Shown piece by piece: positions 25,488 through 33,648 of a stretch of 64,000 nucleotides of DNA. Location of the stretch: NCBI RefSeq assembly GCF_004745635.1, contig NZ_SRLB01000029.1, positions 1-64,000 on the forward strand. Direction: 5' to 3'. The position numbers and the translations under genes are program-made. The notes beneath the pieces are model-generated. The model saw only the letters and a program-made list of their open reading frames with translations, made no database searches and was not told where the DNA came from. The stretch is from Methylobacterium nonmethylotrophicum (GTDB taxonomy: Bacteria; Pseudomonadota; Alphaproteobacteria; Rhizobiales; Beijerinckiaceae). The first letter of the stretch is position 1. Each line of letters opens with the position of its first letter.

Positions 25488-25904
25488 ATGGCCGATCCCG
25501 TCAAGCTCCTCCTCGTGGTGGCGGTCGCCCTCGTCGATCCGGACGGGCGCGTGCTGCTGGCCCAGCGCCCGCCCGGCAAGCAGCTCGCCGGCCTGTGGGA
25601 GTTCCCGGGCGGCAAGATCGAGCCCGGCGAACGCCCGGAGGAGACGCTGATCCGCGAACTGGCGGAAGAGCTCGGCATCACCGTGAAGGAGGCCTGCCTC
25701 GCCCCCCTCACCTTCGCGAGCCACGCCTATGAGAGCTTCCACCTCCTGATGCCGCTCTACGTCTGCCGGCGCTGGGAGGGCTTCGTGCAGTCGCGGGAGG
25801 GGCAGGCGCTCAAATGGGTGCGCCCGCGCGACCTCGCGAGCTACCCGATGCCGCCCGCCGACCTCCCGCTGCTGCCGGCGCTCGTCGACCTGCTGGGGCC
25901 GTGA
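25488..25904 (+). CDS. mutT: MutT/Nudix 8-oxo-dGTP diphosphatase
   Basis: A 138-residue Nudix hydrolase that probably removes oxidised GTP/dGTP from the nucleotide pool. The Nudix box runs from GGKIEPGERPEETLIRELAEEL (GX5EX7REXXEEXGI), and WEFPGGKIE just before it is typical of MutT. The C-terminal VRPRDLASYPMPPADLPLLP is also family-like. ATG 25488, 64 bases after the SIMPL gene. Confidence 0.92.
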   Translation: MADPVKLLLVVAVALVDPDGRVLLAQRPPGKQLAGLWEFPGGKIEPGERPEETLIRELAEELGITVKEACLAPLTFASHAYESFHLLMPLYVCRRWEGFVQSREGQALKWVRPRDLASYPMPPADLPLLPALVDLLGP

Positions 25905-25917
25905 CGGGCAGTCGGTC

Positions 25918-26134
25918 AGAGCCTGTTTGATTTGGTTTCCATGCTCTTCCCACCCACGGCCTCATCCTGAGGTGCCGCGTCGCGGCCTCGAAGGAGGGCT
26001 CCAGGGATCACGGAGGCTTCTGGAGCCCTCCTTCGAGGTCAGCCGATCAAAGATCGACTGACACCTCGGGATGAGGTCGAGGATCGGATAGCAGAGGCGC
26101 CCGCGATACTGACTCTATAGGTCAAACAGGCTCT
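25918..26134. repeat. 217-bp nested palindromic element with 13-bp terminal inverted repeats
   Basis: Three inverted repeat pairs are nested around one centre. The outer pair is AGAGCCTGTTTGA (25918-25930) with TCAAACAGGCTCT (26122-26134). The middle pair is CCTCATCCTGAGGTG (25960-25974) with CACCTCGGGATGAGG (26062-26076, one mismatch). The inner pair is CCTCGAAGGAGGGCTCCAG (25986-26004) with CTGGAGCCCTCCTTCGAGG (26020-26038), a perfect 19 bp. No coding frame is evident. It fits a MITE-like or interspersed palindromic repeat. No clear target duplication was seen. Confidence 0.8.
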
Positions 26135-26169
26135 CAGACGCTGCTCTCTCGGGCCCTGCCACCCGCCAT

Positions 26170-26209
26170 GTCATCCCGGGCTCTCGCCTTTGGCGAGGCC
26201 CGGGATGAC
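26170..26209. repeat. GTCATCCCGGG palindromic repeat
   Basis: GTCATCCCGGG (26170-26180) pairs with CCCGGGATGAC (26199-26209). An inner CTCGCC/GGCGAG stem closes on TTT. It belongs to the REP-like palindromes common between alphaproteobacterial genes; a degenerate relative lies at 38170-38205. It may also end transcription of the DUF427 operon on the minus strand. Confidence 0.7.
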
Positions 26210-26266
26210 GCGGAGGGCTTGCATCGACCGGGTTCGAAGGGAGGAACAGTCGTCAAGAACCGAGGC

Positions 26267-26620
26267 TCAATCGTTGAACTCCTCGATCGCGTCGACCTTG
26301 TTCGGGTAGAACGCCAGGTGGTCCTTGATCGCCGACACCGCCGGGAACGGCGCCTCGTAGCTCCAGACCGCGTTCGCCCGCTCGACCCCGCCGGCGGTGA
26401 GCGAGTAGTAGCTCGCGTCGCCCTTGTGGGGGCAGTGCGTGCGATGCTCGGTCCGCGCGAACAGGTCCATCTCGGCGTCCTCCCGCGGGATGTACTGCAC
26501 CGGCGGCAGGCTGCCCTCGCGCAGGGTGAGCGCCCGGGTGGTCTCGGCGACGATCGTGCCGCCGAGCATCACGCGGATGCGGTGCGGGTTCGGGGTGATG
26601 GTGATGCGTTGCTCCGTCAT
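26267..26620 (-). CDS. DUF427 domain protein
   Basis: A 117-residue small beta-barrel-like protein of the DUF427 family, with ITITPNPHRIRVMLGGTIVAET, PPVQYIPREDAEMDLF and the conserved THCPHKGDASYYSL. The enzymatic role is not established for the family. Its ATG (26620) overlaps the stop of the upstream methyltransferase gene by 4 bases (ATGA), so the two are made together. Confidence 0.92.
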   Translation of the reverse strand: MTEQRITITPNPHRIRVMLGGTIVAETTRALTLREGSLPPVQYIPREDAEMDLFARTEHRTHCPHKGDASYYSLTAGGVERANAVWSYEAPFPAVSAIKDHLAFYPNKVDAIEEFND

Positions 26621-27498
26621 GACGGCTCCTTGCGTTCGACGGTGCCGAGGGCGTCGGACAGCCGCGCCTGGGCGCTGCCCGGCCGCAGCGGCTTCTGCTG
26701 GCTCTCGTGCGGCACCCAGCCCGAGAGCCAGATCAACTCGAAGGTCGCGCGCAGCCGCCCGTCCGGATCGGCGAAGCGCTCGGCGTAGAGGCTGGCGGCC
26801 CGCATCAGGGTCACGCGGCGAAGGGAGCCGCGGCGCTCCCGCAGGGCGTTGGTCAGCCCCATGGCGCGCAGGTCGCGCATCAGCCCGAAGGGGTCGCCGT
26901 AGCGCACTGTCACGGTCTCGACGTCGGTGACCGGCAGGGCGAAGCCGGCGCGCTGCAGCAGGCCGCCGAGGTCGCGCACCTCGGCGAAGGGCGCCACCCG
27001 GGGGCTCACCCCCCCCTCGACCTCGCTCTCGGCCTGGGTGAGGACCTGGCGCAGCTCCGTCAGGGTGCGCCCGCCCAGCAGGCAGCCGACGAACAGCCCG
27101 TCGGGCTTCAGCGCCCGGCGCACCTGCACCAGGGCGCCCGGCAGGTCGTTGGCGTGCTGGAGCGCCAGGAGCGACACCGCGAGGTCGAATTCCCGCTCGC
27201 CGAACGGCAGCGCCTCGGGATCTCCCACCGCGACCGCGATATCGGGGCCGGCCGGCTCGGGGGTGGGGGCGAGGCGGATCACCGATCCGGCCCGGCCGCT
27301 CCGCCGCAGCCAGGACGCCGCCGCCGGCACCGGCGTCCCGAGGTCGAGGGCGCGGGGAAACTCCCGCAGCACCGCCCCGAGGCGGTCCGACAGGTCCTCC
27401 ACCGCCCGCGCGACCAGGAAATCGGCGAAGCCGGCGCGGCGGGCCCGGGCGAGGCGCTTGCGGATCAGGGGGGCGTCGAACAGGAGCGGCGAGGACAT
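26617..27498 (-). CDS. SAM-dependent methyltransferase-fold protein (NDUFAF5/BioC-like)
   Basis: A 293-residue class I methyltransferase-fold protein. It begins LLFDAPLIRKRLARARRAG, like NDUFAF5, the complex I assembly factor that hydroxylates an Arg of NDUFS7; alphaproteobacterial homologues are common. Motif I (RALDLGTPVPAAASWL) lacks the full GxGxG. Later motifs DLAVSLLALQHANDLPGALVQ and ALKPDGLFVGCLLGGRTLTELR are typical. Methyl transfer, as in BioC, cannot be excluded. It is translationally coupled to the DUF427 gene. Confidence 0.85.
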   Translation of the reverse strand: MSSPLLFDAPLIRKRLARARRAGFADFLVARAVEDLSDRLGAVLREFPRALDLGTPVPAAASWLRRSGRAGSVIRLAPTPEPAGPDIAVAVGDPEALPFGEREFDLAVSLLALQHANDLPGALVQVRRALKPDGLFVGCLLGGRTLTELRQVLTQAESEVEGGVSPRVAPFAEVRDLGGLLQRAGFALPVTDVETVTVRYGDPFGLMRDLRAMGLTNALRERRGSLRRVTLMRAASLYAERFADPDGRLRATFELIWLSGWVPHESQQKPLRPGSAQARLSDALGTVERKEPS

Positions 27499-27643
27499 CG
27501 CCCGCTAGATGGCGCGGGCCGGCGCCCGGCGCCAGGGCCTCACGGGTCGCCACGGCACGAAACGGTCCCGCGGGGACCGGAAACGATCCTGCGACGATCA
27601 CGGCGTGCCGAATCGTTCAGCGAATCGCGGTAAGGGTCGCCCC

Positions 27644-28534
27644 GTGACCCGCGCCCTGCTCCCCGCCCTCGCCCTCGCAGCCCCCCTCGCGGCCCTCATG
27701 GCCCCGGCCGCCGCCGCCCCGGCGACGCCGGCCGCTTCCGCCGAGACCGGCAAGGAGGAGACGGTCGAGCAGGCCCTGTGCCGGCTGATCGAGGGAGCCG
27801 CCAAGGCGCGGGGCCTGCCGGTCGCCTTCCTGACCCGGCTGATCTGGCGCGAGAGCAGCTTCCGGCCCGGTGTCGTGAGCCGGGCGGGCGCCCAGGGCGT
27901 CGCCCAGTTCATGCCCGGCACCGCGCAGGAGCGCGGCCTGTCCGACCCGTTCGACCCCGAGCAGGCGATCCCGGCGGCGGCGCATCTCCTGATCGACCTG
28001 CGCGGGCGGTTCGGCAATCTCGGCCTCGCGGCGGCGGCCTACAATGGCGGGCCCGGCCGGGTCTCGTCCTGGCTCGCCGGCACCGGCGGCCTGCCGGCGG
28101 AGACGCGGACCTACGTCGCGGCGATCACCGGGCGCAGCGCCGAGGACTGGGCCGCCGCCGCCAAGGCCGAGCCGCGCACCGACCTCACCGAGCCCGAGGG
28201 CACCCGCTGCCTGCAGGTCACGGCCTCGCTGCGCATCCGCGGGCGCACCGAGTCCTTCTTCGCCGACGCCGCGGCGGCGCTCGCCCCCTGGGGCGTCCAG
28301 CTCGCCGGCAATTTCTCGAAGTCGATCGCGCTGGCGAGCTTCGGCCGCGCCCGCGACCGCTACGCCGCGATCCTGGGCGACGTGCGCCCGATGATCATCG
28401 GCACGCGGCTGCGCAACCGCGGCACGCGGGCCTTCTACCGCATCCGCGTGCCGTCCGAGACCCGCGCCGGCGCCGAGGCCCTGTGCGGCCGCATCCGGGG
28501 CATCGGCGGCGCCTGCATCGTGTTGAAAACCTGA
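27644..28534 (+). CDS. lytic transglycosylase with SPOR domain
   Basis: A 296-residue exported murein hydrolase. A signal peptide (LLPALALAAPLAALMAPAAAA) is followed by an SLT domain with the catalytic Glu in IWRESSFRPGVVS, AQGVAQFMPGTA and AAYNGGPGRV. The C-terminal ~80 residues (SKSIALASFGRARDRYAAIL to GGACIVL) form a SPOR domain that binds denuded glycan at division sites. GTG 27644 is preferred over upstream starts since AAGGG lies 8 bases before it and the signal peptide begins there. Confidence 0.92.
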   Translation: MTRALLPALALAAPLAALMAPAAAAPATPAASAETGKEETVEQALCRLIEGAAKARGLPVAFLTRLIWRESSFRPGVVSRAGAQGVAQFMPGTAQERGLSDPFDPEQAIPAAAHLLIDLRGRFGNLGLAAAAYNGGPGRVSSWLAGTGGLPAETRTYVAAITGRSAEDWAAAAKAEPRTDLTEPEGTRCLQVTASLRIRGRTESFFADAAAALAPWGVQLAGNFSKSIALASFGRARDRYAAILGDVRPMIIGTRLRNRGTRAFYRIRVPSETRAGAEALCGRIRGIGGACIVLKT

Positions 28535-28639
28535 GGTTGGCGTGGCGTCACCCAAATGGGTGATGACACGGGGGCTACGCGTTCTGTTTGTTCGTCCTGC
28601 GACGATTTCGCGCGACGGGCGAACAGGGAGGGAAGCCCC

Positions 28640-28864
28640 ATGAAGTTCGGCGATGGCGTGCCCCGATGGGCGCGGAGACGGGTCGAACGGCAGATGGCAC
28701 GCCACGGCGACGGCCGGCTCATCCGGTGGATGTCCTTCGCGAGCGGGCCGCGGCAGATGCGGGCCGACGCGGTGCCGGCCGGCAACGTCCTGCCCTTCAT
28801 CCGCCGGCCTGTCCTGGCGGAGCCCGGCCATGACGGCCCGATGCTCGACGCGACCGGGTCGTAA
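28640..28864 (+). CDS. small Arg-rich hypothetical protein
   Basis: A 74-residue protein, from MKFGDGVPRWARRRVERQMARHGDGRL-type sequence to HDGPMLDATGS. It has a basic N-terminal half and no export signal. A very strong GGGAGG lies about 9 bases upstream of its ATG, and it stands alone in the gap between two convergent units. No family was recognised. A weak hairpin (28884-28904, CGAGCCGG/CCGGCTCG) follows, shared with the end of the phosphofructokinase gene. Confidence 0.55.
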   Translation: MKFGDGVPRWARRRVERQMARHGDGRLIRWMSFASGPRQMRADAVPAGNVLPFIRRPVLAEPGHDGPMLDATGS

Positions 28865-28905
28865 ATCTAACCTTGAGTAAGATGCGAGCCGGGGTCCGGC
28901 TCGCG

Positions 28906-30114
28906 TCAGCCCGGGGCCTGGCCGATGTCGCCCAGAAGCGCGGCGAACCACGGCACGGTCGGATCGAAGGCCTTGCCGCCGCGGATGCGCGGGAACTCGA
29001 TCGCCCGCAGGCGGCCGCCCTGCTCCTCGTCGTGGCCGATCACCCCCGAGACGCCGCCGAGGCCGCACTCGACCGCGAGGTCGACCATGCCCTGGATCAG
29101 CCGCAGGTCGTCCGCGTTGGGCGCGGCCGAGCGGCAGAAATGGCCGGATTTGAGCACCAGGGTCTTCTCCGCCCCGATCAGCGGGGCGAAGCGGTCGGCG
29201 AACCACTTCCCGACATTCACGGTGTCGATCTTGACGTGGCCGAAGGGGTCGCGGGCCAGCACCTCGCCGCGCGCCTCGATCTCGGCCACGATCTCGTCGA
29301 GGCCGGCGCCCTCGCTCAGGAACACCGTGACGCAGTCCTTGGCGTCCAGCCGGGCCTTGAGCCGCGCGGCCTCCCGGTCGATGTCGAGCGGCAGTTCCGG
29401 CAGGTAGACCGCATCGACCTCCTTGTGGGCCCGGTCGAGCCCGAATTCCGGCAGGAAGGCGGTGCGGTCGAGCCGCTCGCGATAGGCCCGGGCGGTCGCC
29501 GCGGTGAGCCAGCCGCATTTGCGGCCCATGACCTCGTGGACGATCAGCATGCGCGGGTTGGCGCTCTGCTCGTTGACGATGTTCTCGGCGAAGATCGCCC
29601 CCTGCTCCGCCGCCGTCCAGGCGCCGAGGGTCTGGCGGATCGGCACCACGTCGTTGTCGATGGTCTTGGGAAGGCCGACCACCGTCAGGTGGTACCCGTT
29701 CGCCTCGAGATAGGCCGCGAGGTCGGCCGCCGTGGTGTTGGTGTCGTCGCCGCCGATCGTGTGCAGCACCGTCACCTGATCGCGGGCGAGCTGCTCGGCC
29801 GCCACCTTCAGGGGATCCTGCCCCTCGCGGATCAGGCCGCGCTTCAGGCAGTCCTTGACGTTGGTGAGCTTCACCCGGCTGTTGCCCAGCGGCGAGCCGC
29901 CATGGCGCAGCAGCACCGCGGCGCGCGCCCGCACCTCCGGGGTGACGGGCAGGCGGTCGCCGAGCAGCAGCCCCTTGTAGCCGCTGCGGTAGCCGATGAT
30001 CTCGGCCTCCGGGGCAAGGTCGGTGTAGCGGGCGATCAGGCCGCCGACCGCCGCCGACAGGCAGGGGGCGAGGCCGCCGGCGGTAAGCATGGCGATCTTG
30101 GGGCTGGGCATCAT
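28906..30114 (-). CDS. pfp: pyrophosphate-dependent 6-phosphofructokinase
   Basis: A 402-residue phosphofructokinase. HTIGGDDTNTTAADLA has Asp at the GGDD position that marks PPi rather than ATP as phosphoryl donor. PKTIDNDVVPIRQTLG supplies the catalytic Asp-Asn-Asp, and EVMGRKCGWL binds fructose 6-phosphate. It converts fructose 6-phosphate and PPi reversibly to the 1,6-bisphosphate, so it can serve glycolysis or gluconeogenesis. This suits methylotrophs that lack ATP-PFK. It follows fabI on the same strand after a 66-base gap. Confidence 0.94.
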   Translation of the reverse strand: MMPSPKIAMLTAGGLAPCLSAAVGGLIARYTDLAPEAEIIGYRSGYKGLLLGDRLPVTPEVRARAAVLLRHGGSPLGNSRVKLTNVKDCLKRGLIREGQDPLKVAAEQLARDQVTVLHTIGGDDTNTTAADLAAYLEANGYHLTVVGLPKTIDNDVVPIRQTLGAWTAAEQGAIFAENIVNEQSANPRMLIVHEVMGRKCGWLTAATARAYRERLDRTAFLPEFGLDRAHKEVDAVYLPELPLDIDREAARLKARLDAKDCVTVFLSEGAGLDEIVAEIEARGEVLARDPFGHVKIDTVNVGKWFADRFAPLIGAEKTLVLKSGHFCRSAAPNADDLRLIQGMVDLAVECGLGGVSGVIGHDEEQGGRLRAIEFPRIRGGKAFDPTVPWFAALLGDIGQAPG

Positions 30115-30180
30115 GGCCTCCGCGATGTCGACGCGCCGCCCATCTTGGGCCGAAGATCGCCCCGGTCCAGCCCCGACGGC

Positions 30181-31047
30181 CTAATCCTTGTCGAGGCTGA
30201 GATCCGGCGCCTCGGGGTTCTTCATGCCGACGACGTGGTAGCCGGCGTCCACGTGCAGGATCTCGCCGGTCATGCCGCGGGACATGTCGGAGATCAGGTA
30301 GGCGGCGGTCTCGCCGACCTCGTCGATCGTCACCGTGCGCCGCAGGGGGGCGTTGTACTCGTTCCACTTCAGGATGTAGCGGAAATCGCCGATGCCGGAG
30401 GCGGCGAGCGTCTTGATCGGACCGGCCGAGATCGCGTTGACGCGGATCTTCTGGGGCCCGAGATCGGCCGCGAGGTAGCGCACCGAGGCCTCGAGCGCGG
30501 CCTTCGCCACGCCCATGACGTTGTAATGCGGCATCCACTTCTCGGCGCCGTAATAGGTCAGCGTCAGCAGCGAGCCGCCGTTGCGCATCAGCTTCTCGGC
30601 CCGCTGGGCGATGGCGGTGAACGAGTAGCAGGAGATCAGGAGCGACTTGGAAAAATTCTCCGCACTGGTCTCCAGGTAGCGGCCGGTCAGCTCGTCCTTG
30701 TCCGAGAAGGCGATGCAGTGGACGACGAAGTCGATCCCGTCGGGGAAGTGCCGGCCGGTGGCCTCGAAGGCCGCATCGATCGAGGCCGGGTCGGTGACGT
30801 CGCAATGGCCGACGACCGCCGCGTCGAGCTCGCGCGCGAGCGGCTCGACCCGCTTCCTGAGCGCCTCGCCCTGGTAGGTGAAGGCCAGCTCGGCGCCGTG
30901 CTGGCGCGCGCTGCGGGCGATCCCCCAGGCGATCGAGCGGTTGTTGGCGACGCCGAGCACGAGGCCGCGCTTGCCGGCGAGGAGCCCGGTCCCGGGAGAG
31001 CCGGCCTGCCCGTCTTCCTGTACCTGTGCCCGGTTCGAGTCAGCCAT
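30181..31047 (-). CDS. fabI: enoyl-[acyl-carrier-protein] reductase (NADH)
   Basis: A 288-residue FabI, last step of each fatty acid elongation cycle and target of triclosan. It has the divergent SDR cofactor site (KRGLVLGVANNRSIAWGIA), the catalytic Tyr-x6-Lys of the FabI type (Y-N-V-M-G-V-A-K in MPHYNVMGVAKAALEASVR), and SAGPIKTLAASGIGDF. The N-terminal ~20 residues before the Rossmann fold are an extra polar extension. ATG 31047. It lies 147 bases downstream of the DnaJ-like gene. Confidence 0.95.
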   Translation of the reverse strand: MADSNRAQVQEDGQAGSPGTGLLAGKRGLVLGVANNRSIAWGIARSARQHGAELAFTYQGEALRKRVEPLARELDAAVVGHCDVTDPASIDAAFEATGRHFPDGIDFVVHCIAFSDKDELTGRYLETSAENFSKSLLISCYSFTAIAQRAEKLMRNGGSLLTLTYYGAEKWMPHYNVMGVAKAALEASVRYLAADLGPQKIRVNAISAGPIKTLAASGIGDFRYILKWNEYNAPLRRTVTIDEVGETAAYLISDMSRGMTGEILHVDAGYHVVGMKNPEAPDLSLDKD

Positions 31048-31194
31048 GAGTCACCCAAAGAACAGCCGCCGGGGCGAGCCGGCGGCGGCCGGTTTTGGAC
31101 GCGACCGTGCAGGGCTCCCCAGCGGCTTCCTTAACCGACGCCCGCGGGCGACGGAAGTGCGCCGGCTCGGGGAAAGCCGCCTCCTCCCTCGCGC

Positions 31195-32124
31195 TCAGCT
31201 CGCCGCGGCGGCGGCGCGGCGCTTGCGGGCGAACTCGGTCAGGGCCTCGTCGGCCTGGGCCGGCAGGGTGACGGCGATGGTGGCGAGCAGGTCGCCGCGG
31301 GTCCCGTCCTTCTTCGGAAGGCCCTTGCCGCGCAGACGGAAGACCCGGCCCGAACTCGTCATCGGGGGGATCTTCATCTCGACCGTCCCGGTCAGGGTCT
31401 GGATCCGGATCGGGCCGCCCAGGACCGCGTCCTCGAGCGGGACGTCCGCGGCGGTGCGCAGGTCCGCGCCCTCGACCTGGAAGCGCGAATCGGCGGCGAA
31501 GCGGATGGTCAGGAGCGCGTCGCCGGCATCGGCGCCCTGCGCACCCGGATAGCCGAGGCCGCGCAGGCGGATCACCTGCCCGTCGGCCACGCCCTTGGGC
31601 ACGACCACGTCGACCTCGCGCCCGCTCGGCAGGTTGAGGCGCAGCTTCGCCTCGCCGGCGACCTGGTCGAGGCTGACGGTCAGCTCGGCCGCGACGTCCT
31701 CGCCCTTCTGGGGCGCGGCCCGGCCCGGCCCTCCGGCGGAGCGGAACGCCTCGCCGAACAGGTGGGAGAAGATGTCCTCGCCGAAGCCGCCACCGCCGCC
31801 GCCCGCCCCGCCGCGGCCGCGGGCCATCGATTCGAAGTCGAAGCCGCCGCGGCCCGCCCCGCCCGCTCCGCCGCCGAATCCCTCGAAACCGGTGAAGCGG
31901 GGCTTGCCGTCGCCGTCGATGGCGCCGCGGTCGAACTGCTCGCGCTTCTTGGCGTCGCCCAGGATCTCGTAGGCCTGGTTGACCTCGGCGAAGCGGTCCT
32001 GGGCCTTGGCGTCGTTCTTGTTGCGGTCGGGGTGGTAGGCCTTGGCGAGCTTGCGGAAGGCTTTCTTGATCTCCGCCTCGTCGGCCGAACGGCTCACGCC
32101 GAGTACGTCGTAGGGGTTGCGCAT
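31195..32124 (-). CDS. DnaJ/CbpA-type J-domain chaperone
   Basis: A 309-residue type II Hsp40. The N-terminal J-domain (MRNPYDVLGVSRSADEAEIK, HPD in KAYHPDRNKND) and a Gly/Phe-rich linker (about 75-140) are followed by two beta-barrel substrate-binding domains (GEDVAAELTVSLDQVAGEAK onward). No zinc-finger CxxCxGxG repeats are present, so it is CbpA/DnaJB1-like rather than DnaJ proper. ATG 32124. It probably works with DnaK on unfolded clients. Confidence 0.93.
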   Translation of the reverse strand: MRNPYDVLGVSRSADEAEIKKAFRKLAKAYHPDRNKNDAKAQDRFAEVNQAYEILGDAKKREQFDRGAIDGDGKPRFTGFEGFGGGAGGAGRGGFDFESMARGRGGAGGGGGGFGEDIFSHLFGEAFRSAGGPGRAAPQKGEDVAAELTVSLDQVAGEAKLRLNLPSGREVDVVVPKGVADGQVIRLRGLGYPGAQGADAGDALLTIRFAADSRFQVEGADLRTAADVPLEDAVLGGPIRIQTLTGTVEMKIPPMTSSGRVFRLRGKGLPKKDGTRGDLLATIAVTLPAQADEALTEFARKRRAAAAAS

Positions 32125-32302
32125 GGCGATCCGATGGCGATCCGAGCGGCACGGCCCCGGAGCAGATCCTCGAGGGCCGTGCCGCTGCGTGAAAGGGGTG
32201 AACCCTATCTGGCGACTGTGTTGCCGGATTGCAACGCAGGCGAGGGCGGGAAGCCCCCAGGTTACGGCACTTCCCGCGCCCGCGCCACGCCGGTCGGCCC
32301 CC

Positions 32303-32782
32303 TCAGCCCGGCTTCGTCGTCGCCTTCAGGCTCTTCAGCTCCCAGGCGCCCCCGGACGGACGGCAGCCGGTGCCGCGCACGAAGCGGTTGCCCGCCGGCC
32401 CGATCACGGTGGCCAGGAAGCCGCGGCAGATCTCGTCGTTCTTCACGAAGGGCAGCCCGGTCGGGTTGACCATGCCGCGCATGCCCGAATCGGGATTGTC
32501 CCACTTCACCGGCTGGCCGTTGCCCTGCGGGTCGAGGGCGACGGAGAGCGCCGCCTTCGCCCGGCGCCAATCCTCCCCGGAGAGGTCGGGGCCGAAGCTT
32601 TTCGGCGATGCCGGCTCGATGCTGCCGGTGCTGGTCGGCTCCGGCGGCGCGACTTCGGCCTGCGGGCCGAACACGATCAGCGGCTGGCTGCAGCCGCCGA
32701 CCGACAGGATGCCGGCGGTCGTGGCCACCGCGAGGGCGAGCCCGAGCGTCACCGAACCGACTTTACACGCACCGCGACGCAT
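32303..32782 (-). CDS. RT0821-like surface lipoprotein
   Basis: A 159-residue protein with a basic start and hydrophobic core (VGSVTLGLALAVATTAGILSV) followed by GGC at the lipobox position, so probably lipidated. The mature part holds a conserved domain with ALDPQGNGQPVKWDNPDSGMRGMVNPTG, DEICRGFLATVIGP and GTGCRPSGGAWEL. It resembles the RT0821/Lpp0805 family of alphaproteobacterial surface proteins (17-kDa antigen-like). Start 32782 (ATG) is preferred because longer starts would add 13 charged residues before the signal. Divergent from pdxH. Confidence 0.82.
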   Translation of the reverse strand: MRRGACKVGSVTLGLALAVATTAGILSVGGCSQPLIVFGPQAEVAPPEPTSTGSIEPASPKSFGPDLSGEDWRRAKAALSVALDPQGNGQPVKWDNPDSGMRGMVNPTGLPFVKNDEICRGFLATVIGPAGNRFVRGTGCRPSGGAWELKSLKATTKPG

Positions 32783-32879
32783 TACACCTGTTCTCAAGAC
32801 CGGGCGGTCCCTGCGACGCACGCGAACGCGACGCCGGCCCGCCCCCGGTTCCGGTTGTCACATGGGGAAGGACGATGCC

Positions 32880-33503
32880 GTGGACGGGTTAACGAAGAAT
32901 GATTTCACGCAGAACCCGGATCCCTGGGCGCTGTTCCGGCAATGGTTTGCCGACGCACAGGCGTCCGAGCCCGAGGATCCGAACGCCATGGCGCTCGCGA
33001 CCTGCGGCGCCGACGGGCTGCCGGACGTGCGGATCGTCCTCCTGAAGGGTGCCGACGAGCGCGGCTTCGTGTTCTACACCAATACCCTCTCGATGAAGGG
33101 CGGCGAACTCTCCGACAACCCGCGCGCCGGACTCGTGCTGCACTGGAAGAGCCTGCGCCGTCAGGTGCGGGCCCGCGGCGAGGTGACGAGGGTCGATGAT
33201 GCCGAGGCCGACGCCTACTTCGCCTCCCGCGCCCGCGACAGCCGCCTCGGCGCCTGGGCGAGCCGGCAGTCGCAGCCGCTCGAGAGCCGCGAGGCCCTGA
33301 TCCGGGCGGTGGAGGAGGTCGCGGCCCGCTTCCCCGGCGAGGCCGTGCCGCGTCCGCCGCACTGGACCGGCTACCGCATCGCGCCCATCACGATGGAGTT
33401 CTGGCAGGACGGCGCCTACCGGCTGCACGACCGGGTGCGCTTCACCCACCGGGGCGACGCAGGAGAGAGCGGGACCTGGGAGCGCAGCCGCCTCTATCCG
33501 TGA
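32880..33503 (+). CDS. pdxH: pyridoxamine 5'-phosphate oxidase
   Basis: A 207-residue FMN enzyme that oxidises pyridoxamine/pyridoxine 5'-phosphate to PLP, the last step of B6 synthesis and salvage. Family motifs are ASEPEDPNAMALATCGADG, PDVRIVLLKGADERGFVFYTN, WKSLRRQVRARG and the C-terminal dimerisation domain ending WERSRLYP. GTG 32880 is preferred as start because AAGGA lies 7 bases upstream. ATG 32862 (MGKDDA) is in frame but has no good site. Confidence 0.93.
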   Translation: MDGLTKNDFTQNPDPWALFRQWFADAQASEPEDPNAMALATCGADGLPDVRIVLLKGADERGFVFYTNTLSMKGGELSDNPRAGLVLHWKSLRRQVRARGEVTRVDDAEADAYFASRARDSRLGAWASRQSQPLESREALIRAVEEVAARFPGEAVPRPPHWTGYRIAPITMEFWQDGAYRLHDRVRFTHRGDAGESGTWERSRLYP

Positions 33504-33648
33504 GGCACGGGGCCGGGGAGGAGCGGCGCCAAGCTTTGCTGCGGCGCGGCGAGCCCTGGATTTCCGGGCCGCCGAGCCCTACCCTGGGGCTCTTCGCGCC
33601 GCGCTCGTGACCGCCGGCGCTCCGCACCGGACATCCCGAGGAACGGCC

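Noticed and set aside
26225..26245. GGGTTCGA similar to a tRNA T-loop
   Set aside because: The bases after it do not allow the T stem, and no acceptor or anticodon arm was found upstream.
27617..30805. 1062-codon minus-strand open frame
   Set aside because: It overlaps fabI and the phosphofructokinase out of frame, and the transglycosylase antisense; no domain recognised.
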